A stretch of 13,799 nt of DNA from DAOUAJ01 sp034433615 (GCA_034433615.1 DAOUAJ010000060.1:1-13799), one strand, 5' to 3'. Numbered from the stretch's first letter, positions 6,713-13,737 are shown. A program made the numbers and translations. The notes: generated by a model not told the origin, from the sequence alone.

Positions 6713-7682
6713 CAGGCCTTACCTCATGTACCGGAGTGGCCAGCGATCTCTGCTCGCGCTGATGGGCCGTCCACTCCTGTTCAGCCTGAGCCAGATTGGC
6801 CTTCTGAGTCCAGGCCATGTCCCAGACGGTGTGCCGCTCCTTCTTGATGGCGAAGTCGTACCAGCCCAGCAATCGTGCCCACCCCTCCAGCACGGCCAAC
6901 AGTCCCAGCGTGTACAGCAGGCGAATGGCCCCCCACACTTCGCGCAGCGCGACCTTCAACACCCGTGTGTTTTGGATGCTGGAGACCCGGTAGCCGTACT
7001 TATGTTTGAGGTACAGATGACCGGCATGATTGCGGCGGCGCTGTCGCACGAAATCGCCGACGGTGGCAGGGCCGGAGTTATAAACTACAGCGTCAGGCGC
7101 GTAACGCACTTGCAGGCCGCGCTGAATGACCAGCGCTTCCACGAACGCTTCGTCCATGGCCACGTCGGGCGGGATCTGGTCAAACACCTTACGGAAAGCG
7201 ACCAGCTCGCCCAACCGGGGGATTTCCAGGCACAGTTCGTGCTCCATGCGCAGACGCAAGTGGGTGAACAGTCCTACCAGGTGGTCGGGCGTGTTCAATG
7301 GGATCTTATGAGCGCCCGTCATGCCCACCTGGGGATCGGCGAACATACGCACCAGGTGCTCGATCGCGTCCTCGCGTGGCAATGTGTCCCCGCTCTCCAC
7401 AACGCAGATGTCCTCACGAGCGTTCTTCAGAAACACGTTGACCGCGGAGGTCTTCCCTTCGCGCCGCTCCTGGACGAACAGGCGGATGCGCGGATCGCGG
7501 GCCGCATACTCTTGCACGATGGGAACCGTGCGATCGGTGCAACCCGAAGCGACGACGATGATCTCAGCGATCTCCACATCGTGCAGGTGCTGATCGAGCA
7601 GGGCGTCCAGCAAGGCGCCGATGTTGGCTTCCTCATTGTGCGCCGTCACCCCCACACTGCAACGGATCTTTTTCTGACTCAA
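6702..7682 (-). CDS. Family 2 glycosyltransferase with C-terminal hydrophobic segment
   Basis: This 326-residue protein has a GT-A fold pattern. The first strand and loop are CSVGVTAHNEE (8-18), the nucleotide-binding strand is IIVVASGCTDRT (41-52), and the metal-binding region is VVESGDT (94-100), where E96/D99 replaces the usual DxD. Then come AMDEAF (175-180) for the acceptor-site acidic pair and RQRRR (213-217), comparable to the QxxRW region. A hydrophobic stretch at about 243-268 suggests membrane association. The TTG at 7682 was chosen because GGGGAGAG lies six bases upstream and the GT fold begins at once; the frame extends to 7841 through repeat-rich DNA that does not look coding. 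The gene overlaps the flippase-HD gene by 11 bases. Adjacency suggests the two act on one envelope glycolipid pathway; donor and acceptor are unknown. Confidence 0.85.
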   Translation of the reverse strand: MSQKKIRCSVGVTAHNEEANIGALLDALLDQHLHDVEIAEIIVVASGCTDRTVPIVQEYAARDPRIRLFVQERREGKTSAVNVFLKNAREDICVVESGDTLPREDAIEHLVRMFADPQVGMTGAHKIPLNTPDHLVGLFTHLRLRMEHELCLEIPRLGELVAFRKVFDQIPPDVAMDEAFVEALVIQRGLQVRYAPDAVVYNSGPATVGDFVRQRRRNHAGHLYLKHKYGYRVSSIQNTRVLKVALREVWGAIRLLYTLGLLAVLEGWARLLGWYDFAIKKERHTVWDMAWTQKANLAQAEQEWTAHQREQRSLATPVHEVRPVER

Positions 7683-7706
7683 GGTTCGCTCTCCCCAGCT
7701 ACAGAG

Positions 7707-7833
7707 GCCAGAGGCAACGAGGGATGAGTAACAAGCCTGCCCTGCGCCGCTGGTTAGGCCAGGGTAACGAGGGATGGGGAGGTGATATGAGACCTCTTCC
7801 CTTGTTGCCTTATTACTTGTTGCCCCTGGCCTT
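7707..7833. repeat. Degenerate heptamer repeats in direct and inverted copies
   Basis: Two near-direct copies of GGCCAG-(A)GG-(C/T)AACGAGGGATG begin at about 7707 and 7758. On the plus strand the first continues as heptamers CAACGAG, GGATGAG and TAACAAG (7715-7735). The other orientation appears at 7801-7833, which reads on the minus strand as AGGCCAGGGG then CAACAAG, TAATAAG, G, CAACAAG. The outer copies can therefore pair as an imperfect inverted repeat of about 30 bases per arm. Confidence 0.7.
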
Positions 7834-7844
7834 AGATGCAACTC

Positions 7845-7945
7845 AAATTCAGTAGATCACGATTTCGGCTCAAAGCCCCGTCCCCGGGGCGTCCATCTAG
7901 CGCCCGAGGACGGGCTTGGGAGCAAAACTGTGCTCTACTGAAATT
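7845..7945. repeat. Imperfect inverted repeat of about 100 bp (MITE-like or structured leader)
   Basis: The outer arms are AAATTCAGTAG (7845-7855) and CTACTGAAATT (7935-7945). Moving inwards, ATCACGATTTCGGCTC matches the complement of the opposite arm with a few mismatches, and GCCCCGTCC (7875-7883) pairs with GGACGGGC (7908-7915). The loop region holds further small stems: GCCCCG/CGGGGC (7875-7880 with 7885-7890) and GGGCG/CGCCC. No reading frame in it looks coding. It is either a short palindromic element or a leader RNA hairpin for the GT2 gene. Confidence 0.75.
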
Positions 7946-7994
7946 CTTCTGTAACTCTCATGGATTGCCCGGCGATGACCAAATTCTTGCCGCT

Positions 7995-8023
7995 ATTATA
8001 CCCCAATAAATCACCACGCTGAA
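7995..8023 (-). promoter_or_regulatory. Candidate sigma70-type promoter for the GT2 gene run
   Basis: On the minus strand an exact TATAAT lies at 8000-7995. The best -35 candidate, TTCAGC 17 bases upstream, matches the consensus only weakly. It sits just after the GT4 stop codon (8043-8045) and directs transcription towards the GT2 gene. Confidence 0.4.
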
Positions 8024-8042
8024 ACCGCCATGGCCTGCCTAC

Positions 8043-9176
8043 TTACGGCGTAGTGGCTGGCCGGCACCCCAATACCTGCTCGAACAATGCCTCATACTGA
8101 TCGGTCACCGCGTCCCAGGAATACAGGCAGCGGACTCGCTCTTCCGCTCGCCGCCGGCAATCAGCTACCAGCTCAGGATCGCTTAACAGGCGGGCCAGGA
8201 CGGGGCGCAGACCGGTCGCTCCCTCACGGCCAGGATAGCTCAGCCCGGCATCGCCGATCGTCTCCAGATTCTCCGGTGTGTCATGGACCACGACGCAGTT
8301 GCCGAAGGCCATCGCCTCCAGCAAGGCCGGGTGGGTACCACCCACCGCTGATGTCTCCACGAAAACCAAAGCATTGGAACCCAGCTCGTGGTAAGCTGCA
8401 CCAAACTGATAACCCGTGAAGACAATGCGCGGGTCGCCTGCTGCCGCAGCTCGCAAATCGGCCTTGTAGGTGTCTACATACGGCGCATCACCTACGATCA
8501 CACACTTCAGGGCGGTGTCCAGGCCACGGAAGGCTTCCACCAAATGATGGACGCAGTTCTCTGGCACCAGTCTCCCCACAAACAGCACGTAACGCCCGGC
8601 TTCCAGCCCGAACTGCTCCAGGACCGGACCTGGGGGCAGCCGCGGCACGTCCGCGCCGTAAGCGATGTACGTGGTGGTGATGCCATATACATCGCGATAA
8701 TACGCCTGTACCACGCGCGAGTCAGTGATAACCGCGTTGGCCAGCCAGCCAGACATACGCTCGGCAAACCGGATGTATCGCTTGGCCAGAGCTGGCCATT
8801 TCGCTCGCTTCCAATCCAGCCCGTCCACGTTGATCAGTGTCTTCTGCCCGGCCAGTCGCGGGATCCAGGTCACCAGCGCGTTGCCAGCGATGAAATAGAG
8901 GCAGACGTCGTATCCCTGGGTCAGGGCGTGGCAGGAGGAGAGGAAAGAATGCACAATGGTGTCCAGGTATTTGTTGGCGATGGTGGGCAGTTTGACCAGA
9001 CGCATGCCCTTGTAGGTGGGAGGGGGGTAGACGATATGGTGGCTGCGGCAATATACCGTGACCTGGTGGCCGCGTTGCACCAGGCGACTACCCAGCTCTT
9101 CCACACACGTCTCAAAGCCGGAATAAGAGGCAGGCACACCGCGCGTGCCCATCAGCGCGATCTTCATGGACGGCAT
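8043..9176 (-). CDS. Family 4 glycosyltransferase with DUF1972-type N-terminus (rhamnosyltransferase-like)
   Basis: This 377-residue GT-B glycosyltransferase opens with KIALMGTRGVPASYSGFET (5-23), the hallmark of the DUF1972/GT4 group that includes polysaccharide rhamnosyl- and other sugar transferases. The C-terminal Rossmann half starts at RYVLFVGRLVPEN (195-207), and the donor-binding motif VGGTHPALLEAMAFG (278-292) is followed by a nucleotide-sugar loop containing E302. No membrane segment is seen, so it is probably a cytoplasmic or peripheral enzyme of exopolysaccharide or envelope glycan assembly. The ATG at 9176 immediately follows the arsR stop (TGAATG); a second ATG at 9167 is an equally good start. 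Neither has a clear ribosome site, which fits translational coupling to arsR. Confidence 0.88.
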   Translation of the reverse strand: MPSMKIALMGTRGVPASYSGFETCVEELGSRLVQRGHQVTVYCRSHHIVYPPPTYKGMRLVKLPTIANKYLDTIVHSFLSSCHALTQGYDVCLYFIAGNALVTWIPRLAGQKTLINVDGLDWKRAKWPALAKRYIRFAERMSGWLANAVITDSRVVQAYYRDVYGITTTYIAYGADVPRLPPGPVLEQFGLEAGRYVLFVGRLVPENCVHHLVEAFRGLDTALKCVIVGDAPYVDTYKADLRAAAAGDPRIVFTGYQFGAAYHELGSNALVFVETSAVGGTHPALLEAMAFGNCVVVHDTPENLETIGDAGLSYPGREGATGLRPVLARLLSDPELVADCRRRAEERVRCLYSWDAVTDQYEALFEQVLGCRPATTP

Positions 9177-9542
9177 TCAATCGTGCAGTACGTGGTCCAA
9201 CCCCTGGAGAAACAGGTTATGGATGTGCTCATCGTCTAGCGCGTAGAAGACGTGCCGCCCGACCTTGCGCGCTCGCACCAGGCGCAGTTGGCGCAACAGC
9301 CGCAGTTGGTGAGATACAGCCGACTGCTCCATGTTCAGGCAGCGTGACAGGTCACCCACGCATAGTTCCACTTGCCGCAAGGCAGAGATCATACGCACTC
9401 GCGTGGGATCACTCAATGCTCTGAACGTCTCCGCCAGCCGGCCAGCCGTCCCTTCGTCCAGGAAATACGATGCGGCTACGCTGACCGCGGCCTCATCGGG
9501 GTGTTCGTCTTCACATTGCAAGAGTCCATCAGGTTGTGCCAC
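9177..9542 (-). CDS. ArsR/SmtB-family metal-sensing repressor with alpha-5 site
   Basis: This 121-residue winged-helix protein has the ArsR core: FRALSDPTRVRMISAL (40-55), ELCVGDLS (59-66), the recognition helix SAVSHQLRLLR (74-84) and the wing RKVGRHVFYALDD. At the dimer helix alpha-5 it shows D104-x-H106-x10-H117-x2-H120. This is the DxHx10Hx2H set used by CzrA-type zinc/cobalt sensors; SmtB uses D104, H106, H117 and E120. Only one alpha-3 cysteine (C61) of the CadC/ArsR-type site is present. C10 and H14 near the N-terminus could add ligands. Zinc or a similar divalent ion is therefore the likely inducer. The GTG at 9542 follows purine-rich AGGGAGG and AGGGA stretches. No metal transporter lies within the window, and the coupled downstream gene is a glycosyltransferase. 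Confidence 0.9.
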   Translation of the reverse strand: MAQPDGLLQCEDEHPDEAAVSVAASYFLDEGTAGRLAETFRALSDPTRVRMISALRQVELCVGDLSRCLNMEQSAVSHQLRLLRQLRLVRARKVGRHVFYALDDEHIHNLFLQGLDHVLHD

Positions 9543-9570
9543 CTTCGTTCCCTACCTCCCTAGCCGCTAA

Positions 9571-9599
9571 ATAGTAACACGCCCCCCCTGGTCGGTCAA
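9571..9599 (-). promoter_or_regulatory. Candidate promoter of the arsR-GT4 unit
   Basis: On the minus strand TTGACC (9599-9594) and TACTAT (9576-9571) are separated by 17 bases, about 30 bases upstream of the arsR GTG. The -35 matches consensus at five of six positions and the -10 at four of six. No clear SmtB-type 12-2-12 operator was found, although TTGATCATTTGA overlaps the -35 region. Confidence 0.5.
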
Positions 9600-9622
9600 A
9601 TGATCAAGTCGAATTCGGGCCA

Positions 9623-9719
9623 CAGGCTGCCTGCCTCCTCTCAGCTCACGTTGCTGCTCATAAGGCCGAGCAGGGCAGCCTGTCCCCTGGCCCCTGTGCC
9701 TGGCCACAGGACAGGCTGC
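9623..9719. repeat. Three mutually exclusive stem segments
   Basis: Segment A, CAGGCTGCC (9623-9631), is complementary to GGCAGCCTG (9674-9682). The same middle segment, as GCAGCCTGTCC (9675-9685), is perfectly complementary over 11 bases to GGACAGGCTGC (9709-9719). The middle strand can pair with only one partner at a time. Inside the second hairpin, CTGTG and CACAG can extend the stem across a bulge. Confidence 0.6.
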
Positions 9720-9735
9720 ACGACGTCCAGGGCGG

Positions 9736-9751
9736 CTGGCCGTCAGGCCAG
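9736..9751. repeat. Short GC-rich hairpin
   Basis: CTGGCC (9736-9741) and GGCCAG (9746-9751) form a perfect 6-bp stem with the tetraloop GTCA. It belongs to the hairpin cluster upstream of galT. Confidence 0.55.
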
Positions 9752-9768
9752 GGGTGAAAAGCTGGAAA

Positions 9769-9805
9769 AGGGGTTTTGCGGAGGGGGTTCCCTCCGCACT
9801 CCCCT
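9769..9805. repeat. Strong composite hairpin
   Basis: TGCGGAGGG (9777-9785) and CCCTCCGCA (9790-9798) form a perfect 9-bp stem with the loop GGTT. Outside it AGGGG (9769-9773) and CCCCT (9801-9805) can extend the stem across a small internal loop. No T-run follows on either strand, so it is not a typical terminator; it may be one copy of a dispersed palindrome. Confidence 0.75.
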
Positions 9806-9875
9806 GCTGGCACTGGTGAGAGGCGCTCTGAAAACTTACTGGCAAATCGTGCATGTACCCGCGATGTAACCGTGG

Positions 9876-9904
9876 TGGACGACTATGCCGTGCTGTGGTA
9901 TAAG
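9876..9904 (+). promoter_or_regulatory. Candidate extended -10 promoter for galT
   Basis: TGGACG (9876-9881) and TATAAG (9899-9904) are 17 bases apart, and the -10 is preceded by TG one base away (TGGTATAAG), as in extended -10 promoters. It lies 149 bases upstream of the chosen galT start and points at it. Confidence 0.5.
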
Positions 9905-10053
9905 TAGGGGGACGTGAATCAGCAATGAGAGGTACAGTAGCATGGAGCACATCACTGTTAGTACTCACACTCGCAAGGCATCTATCTAGCTGAGTTCGAC
10001 GGCCCGCGCCGCCGCCAGGTGTGGGCTAAAATTGTGGAAACGTGAGACGTACC

Positions 10054-11064
10054 ATGCCTGAGATTCGCCAAAACATTGCTACCAAAGAGTGGGTGATCAT
10101 CGCGACGGAGCGCGCGCGGCGGCCGGAGCAGTTTTTACAACATGGGCGCGAGCTCACGGAGTCTCGCCCAACGTGGGATGCTGGCTGTCCTTTCTGCCCA
10201 GGCAACGAGGAACCTCCACCCATGGAGCAGATGCGTATCCCGGCAGAGGGGCCATGGCGGGTGCGCGTGGTGCTCAACAAGTATCCCGCATTGAATCTGG
10301 AAGGGGAGCGTATCAGGCACTTTGATGGCGTCCACCGTTGGTTGTCTGGCGTGGGCCGCCACGAGGTGATCATCGAATCGCCTCAACACAACATGGGCCC
10401 AGCGCTGGAGACTCCGGAAGAGGTGGCACTGACCCTGCAAGCCTTTCAAGCCCGTGGCTCCATCTTCGCCCAGGACCCTCGCATCGAGCAGATCATTTAC
10501 TTCAAAAACCACGGGCCACAGGCGGGCACGTCACTGGTGCATCCGCATGTGCAAATCGTGGGCTTACCCGTCGTGCCCTACCACCTTCGCGCCAGAGCGG
10601 AAGAGGCTCGCCGCTATCTCGACGACACGGGCAACTGCGTTTTCTGCGAGATGTGGCGCGGGGAGCTCGCCGCGGGCGAACGTGTGATCACCGAAAACCG
10701 GCATTTTGTCGCCTTCATCCCTTATGCGGCTTTCTCTCCCTTCCACACCTGGGTCATGCCCCGGCGCCATGCGCCCTTCTTCCTGGAGGCCACTTCAGAC
10801 GAGATCGAGGCCCTGGGACGCATCTTGCGCGACGTGCTGCGCCGGCTGTACATTGGGCTGCATGACCCTGACTACAATTACGTGATCCGGGAAGCGCCGT
10901 TGCGGGACCCCGGGCGGGAGTACCTGCACTGGTACGTCACCATCATCCCACACGTGACCAAGGCAGCCGGCTTTGAGATGGGGAGCGGTATGTTCATCAA
11001 CACCGCCCTGCCTGAAGAGAGCGCGGCGTTCCTGCGTGGAGTTGACCCGACGATGACACCTTGA
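10054..11064 (+). CDS. galT: Galactose-1-phosphate uridylyltransferase family protein
   Basis: This 336-residue HIT-superfamily nucleotidylyltransferase would move a nucleotidyl group between UDP-glucose and galactose-1-phosphate in the Leloir pathway. It starts MPEIRQNIATKEWVIIA, typical of GalT. A CPFCPGNE motif (C45, C48) gives half of the structural metal site. The catalytic region H163-P-H165-V-Q167 matches the GalT HPHxQ active site, where the second histidine carries the nucleotide. A second CVFC pair (195/198) and the C-terminal EYLHWYVTIIPH follow. The ATG at 10054 was chosen because it matches the family N-terminus; a GTG at 10042 is possible, and neither has a strong ribosome site. 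Some close relatives use ADP-glucose and phosphate instead of the GalT substrates, so specificity is open. It could supply sugars to the glycosyltransferases across the divergent gap. Confidence 0.87.
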   Translation: MPEIRQNIATKEWVIIATERARRPEQFLQHGRELTESRPTWDAGCPFCPGNEEPPPMEQMRIPAEGPWRVRVVLNKYPALNLEGERIRHFDGVHRWLSGVGRHEVIIESPQHNMGPALETPEEVALTLQAFQARGSIFAQDPRIEQIIYFKNHGPQAGTSLVHPHVQIVGLPVVPYHLRARAEEARRYLDDTGNCVFCEMWRGELAAGERVITENRHFVAFIPYAAFSPFHTWVMPRRHAPFFLEATSDEIEALGRILRDVLRRLYIGLHDPDYNYVIREAPLRDPGREYLHWYVTIIPHVTKAAGFEMGSGMFINTALPEESAAFLRGVDPTMTP

Positions 11065-11115
11065 CCTCGGGCAGAGCGAATGTACAATTGGACGACAGAC
11101 GAAAGGGGTGAGACC

Positions 11116-12774
11116 ATGACAGAGCGGCTTGGCGTCGTAACCGATGGCGCATTCAACGCCACTCTCACGGTGCGACTCGACCCAGGTGTGTCCACCGAGG
11201 GGCTGCGCATCGGGGATTTCGTCATCGTGGAAGGGAGCGATCACATTTTCTTCAGCACCATTGCGGACATCCAACTGCGCGCCACCAACGCCGGCATTCT
11301 CAACCAGCCACCGGTCAGCGCATCGTCTTTCATCGCCCGTGCCCTGGCCGGCACCGCCACCTACGCAGCCGTGCAGGTCAAGCCGATGCTCATGATTGAC
11401 AAGCCCCAAGGCGATTTTGTGGACATCACTGTGCGTCCCCAGCCGGTGCGCACCATCCCCATGCACTTCGCCATCCTGCGCCAGGCTGGCGAACTGGACT
11501 TCCGCGACGTCTTCGGCGAGGACCATGACCATTTCTTCGCCATGGGCTACCCGCTGACCATGGACATCCCGGTCTGTCTGGATTTACGCCGGCTGATGGA
11601 ACGTTCCAACGGCGTCTTCGGCCAATCCGGCACGGGCAAATCGTTCCTGGTGCGGCTGCTCCTGTGTGGCATTATTGACCGCAACGTGGGCGTCAACCTG
11701 ATCTTCGACATGCACGATGAGTACGCCTTCGGCAAACAGTCCGAGGACGGCGTGCCAGTAAGAGGATTAAAGGAGCTGTTCGGCAGTCGTGTGCTGGTCT
11801 ATTCCCTGGATGAGCACGCGGCTCGCCGCCAGGTTCATCGGGCGGATGTTATCCTCAAGATCGGTCTTAATCAGATCGAGCCGGAGGATGTCCTGCTGTT
11901 GGCCGAGGAACTCAACCTGCGCAGCACAGCGGAGGCTACCATCGGCCTGCTGGAGGATCGCTACGGTCGTAGCTGGTTTCCCACGCTGCTAGAGATGTCG
12001 CCGGAAGAGTTGAACGCCTTCTGCGAGGCAAGCGGCGCGCACCCGGCCTCGCTGGCCAGTCTGCAACGACAGCTCAAGATGATCGGACGCCGGCCCTACA
12101 TCGTACCTGAGGCCCAGTACGCCTACATTGACGACATGGTGGCCGCGCTGGACCGCAAGCGGCACGTGATCCTCCACTTCGGCGCCAACAGCACTGTGCT
12201 CGATCACATGCTGGTGGCCAACATCGTCACCCGCCGTGTGCGCCATCTCTACCAGCAGAAAGTGGAGCGCTACGAAGAGACGCGCAACGCGGCTGACCGT
12301 CCGCAACCGCTCATGATCACCCTTGAGGAGGCCCACAAGTTCCTCAACCCGGCCGTGGCGCGGCAAACCATCTTCGGCACCATCGCCCGTGAGCTGCGCA
12401 AGTACTATGTCACGTTGATGGTGGTGGACCAACGGCCGTCCGGCATTGACCCGGAGGTGCTGTCGCAGCTCGGCACGCGCATCACCGGCAAGATGACCGA
12501 GGAGCGAGACATTGACGCCGTACTCACGGGCGTGGGCAATCGCTCGGTGTTGCGCGGCGCGCTGGAGAGCCTGGATACCCGCCAGCAGATCCTGATGATG
12601 GGCCACGCCGTGCCTATGCCCGTCGTCCTGCGCACTCGTCACTACGACGAGGCGTTCTATCGCTCACTGAAATCGGTGGCGGAACCAGGACCGGAACCGG
12701 AGGATGCGCTGGAGCGCGTAGCGCTCGCTCACGCCCGCGTGCAACAGGACATCAGCGACTTGTTTGGAGACTAG
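11116..12774 (+). CDS. HerA-like P-loop ATPase (HAS-barrel, DUF87-type)
   Basis: This 552-residue protein has an N-terminal beta-rich region (about 1-110) consistent with a HAS barrel, then a FtsK/HerA-type ATPase. Walker A is GQSGTGKS (169-176). FDMHDEYAF (197-205) matches the HerA post-Walker strand. Walker B is MITLEEAH (400-407), with EE where most relatives have DE. DQRPSGIDPEVLSQL (438-452) and TRITGKM follow as in HerA sensor regions. HerA forms a hexameric ring that moves DNA and normally works with the nuclease NurA in end resection; no nurA is in the window. The ATG at 11116 has AAAGGGGTGAG just upstream, so it is preferred over the ATG at 11080. It follows galT by about 50 bases and precedes the GNAT gene by 3. 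Confidence 0.85.
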   Translation: MTERLGVVTDGAFNATLTVRLDPGVSTEGLRIGDFVIVEGSDHIFFSTIADIQLRATNAGILNQPPVSASSFIARALAGTATYAAVQVKPMLMIDKPQGDFVDITVRPQPVRTIPMHFAILRQAGELDFRDVFGEDHDHFFAMGYPLTMDIPVCLDLRRLMERSNGVFGQSGTGKSFLVRLLLCGIIDRNVGVNLIFDMHDEYAFGKQSEDGVPVRGLKELFGSRVLVYSLDEHAARRQVHRADVILKIGLNQIEPEDVLLLAEELNLRSTAEATIGLLEDRYGRSWFPTLLEMSPEELNAFCEASGAHPASLASLQRQLKMIGRRPYIVPEAQYAYIDDMVAALDRKRHVILHFGANSTVLDHMLVANIVTRRVRHLYQQKVERYEETRNAADRPQPLMITLEEAHKFLNPAVARQTIFGTIARELRKYYVTLMVVDQRPSGIDPEVLSQLGTRITGKMTEERDIDAVLTGVGNRSVLRGALESLDTRQQILMMGHAVPMPVVLRTRHYDEAFYRSLKSVAEPGPEPEDALERVALAHARVQQDISDLFGD

Positions 12775-12777
12775 CGA

Positions 12778-13737
12778 TTGGAGATCCGCACCCTTCACCC
12801 CGACGAACTCGAATCCTGGTTCGACCATTGCGCCTTTGCTTTCGACGAGCAGGAGAACCGCCAGTACTTTGTCAACCACTGGCAGAACGATCCCTGGCGC
12901 AGCTTAGAGACGATCTTCGTCGCCCTGAACGATGGCCGCATCGTGAGCACGGTGCGTGTTTTCCTGCGCAAGATCTATCTGCGCGGGGAGGAAGTGCCTG
13001 CCGGTTGCCTGGGGGAGGTGTGCACGCGCCCGGCTTACCGTGGGCGCGGCCTGGCCACCCGCTTGATCCAGGATGGTATCACCTGGATGCACGATCACGG
13101 CATTGTCATCTCCGCACTGAGCACGGGTGGAGGTGGACCATTTTACACCCGTCTGGGCTGGCAGAGCGTGCCCGTCGCCTGGGGAGCTGCCCGTATCCAG
13201 GCTGCGTCCGATCCTCGTTTTGATTTTCGCCCGCTCGACCTGGCGAGCGATGAGGATCTGGCGATCGCTTCCCGGCTGCACAGGGCCTTTGGCCGGCGCT
13301 TCAACGGCATCTTTGTACGCGATCATCCTGACTACTGGCGACAATGGGTGCGCACTGAAGCCGGCTCATTGTGGCTGGCGATACAAAGTGGGGAGCCACT
13401 AGGCTACATCGCTGTCCGTGAGCACTGGGGGCGGACGGTGGTCATGGAATATGGCGGTCTGCCGGGTGCCCGGGAAGTGTTTGAGGCGCTGCTCCACCAT
13501 ACCGTCACTCAACTCGGCCGCGCCTCGGCGACCATGTGGTTCCCCGCGGCCATCGCGCCGCACATGCCCCTGTGCGCCCAGCGGATAGAAAATGGCGTGC
13601 ATTACCAGGTGATCCGTCCAGAACGTCTGCCCGGTCGTGGTGCTATCCCACTGCCAGAGTTAATACGAAGCCAGCAACCCGACCTGGATATGGGCACATC
13701 ATCCCACCACGTGACATGGGAGACAGACGAATACTGA
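12778..13737 (+). CDS. GNAT-family acetyltransferase, tandem-domain (Eis-like)
   Basis: This 319-residue protein has a complete N-terminal GNAT domain. The acetyl-CoA loop is VCTRPAYRGRGLATRLI (81-97), matching the Q/RxxGxG/A pattern (R88, G89, G91), and FYTRLGW (122-128) is the usual late strand-helix signature. The C-terminal half (about 150-260) looks like a second, degenerate GNAT fold, as in Eis-type proteins, but the usual third (SCP2-like) domain is short or absent. The TTG start lies three bases after the HerA stop; TGGAGA inside the HerA end can serve as its ribosome site, which implies coupled translation. The target may be a small amine or a protein N-terminus or lysine and cannot be read from sequence. 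Confidence 0.83.
   Translation: MEIRTLHPDELESWFDHCAFAFDEQENRQYFVNHWQNDPWRSLETIFVALNDGRIVSTVRVFLRKIYLRGEEVPAGCLGEVCTRPAYRGRGLATRLIQDGITWMHDHGIVISALSTGGGGPFYTRLGWQSVPVAWGAARIQAASDPRFDFRPLDLASDEDLAIASRLHRAFGRRFNGIFVRDHPDYWRQWVRTEAGSLWLAIQSGEPLGYIAVREHWGRTVVMEYGGLPGAREVFEALLHHTVTQLGRASATMWFPAAIAPHMPLCAQRIENGVHYQVIRPERLPGRGAIPLPELIRSQQPDLDMGTSSHHVTWETDEY

Larger units (their letters stand above)
7683..8042. other. 360-base intergenic region with repeats and a probable promoter
   Basis: No convincing gene is present between the GT4 and GT2 genes, both on the minus strand. From left to right it holds heptamer-type repeats in both orientations (7707-7833), a 100-base imperfect inverted repeat (7845-7945), an ordinary stretch, and a consensus -10 box on the minus strand (7995-8000). 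If that promoter is used, the GT2 mRNA has a leader of about 300 bases that contains the whole inverted repeat. Confidence 0.7.
9543..10053. other. 511-base intergenic region between divergent arsR and galT
   Basis: No convincing gene is seen. The part next to arsR holds its promoter. From 9623 to 9805 there is a cluster of GC-rich inverted repeats, listed separately. From 9876 a plausible plus-strand promoter faces galT and predicts a leader of about 140 bases. Short open stretches in that leader (a 15-codon frame at 9942-9989 and an open end at 9962-10045) have no recognisable product and may be debris of a lost gene. Confidence 0.6.

Noticed and set aside
6555..7727. Long plus-strand open frame (390 codons) opposite the GT2 gene
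   Set aside because: It is antisense to a well-supported glycosyltransferase, shows no family motif, and its composition is that of a reversed coding strand.
7683..7841. Upstream extension of the GT2 frame to an ATG at 7841
   Set aside because: The added 53 codons cover the heptamer repeats and precede a good TTG start with a strong ribosome site, where the GT2 fold begins directly.
9769..9805. Strong hairpin as an intrinsic terminator
   Set aside because: Neither strand has a run of T residues after the stem.
9567..9968. Minus-strand frame of 133 codons in the arsR-galT gap
   Set aside because: It runs through the hairpin cluster, is low in complexity, and overlaps the arsR promoter. It has no motif or ribosome site.
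10027..10032. TAAAAT as a second galT -10 box
   Set aside because: No acceptable -35 lies 16-18 bases upstream, and the site is too close to the start codon.
9842..10045. Short open stretches in the galT leader as a small or broken gene
   Set aside because: A 15-codon frame from ATG 9942 and a frame ending in the residues QVWAKIVET look somewhat protein-like, but they are short, interrupted by stops and not recognisable.
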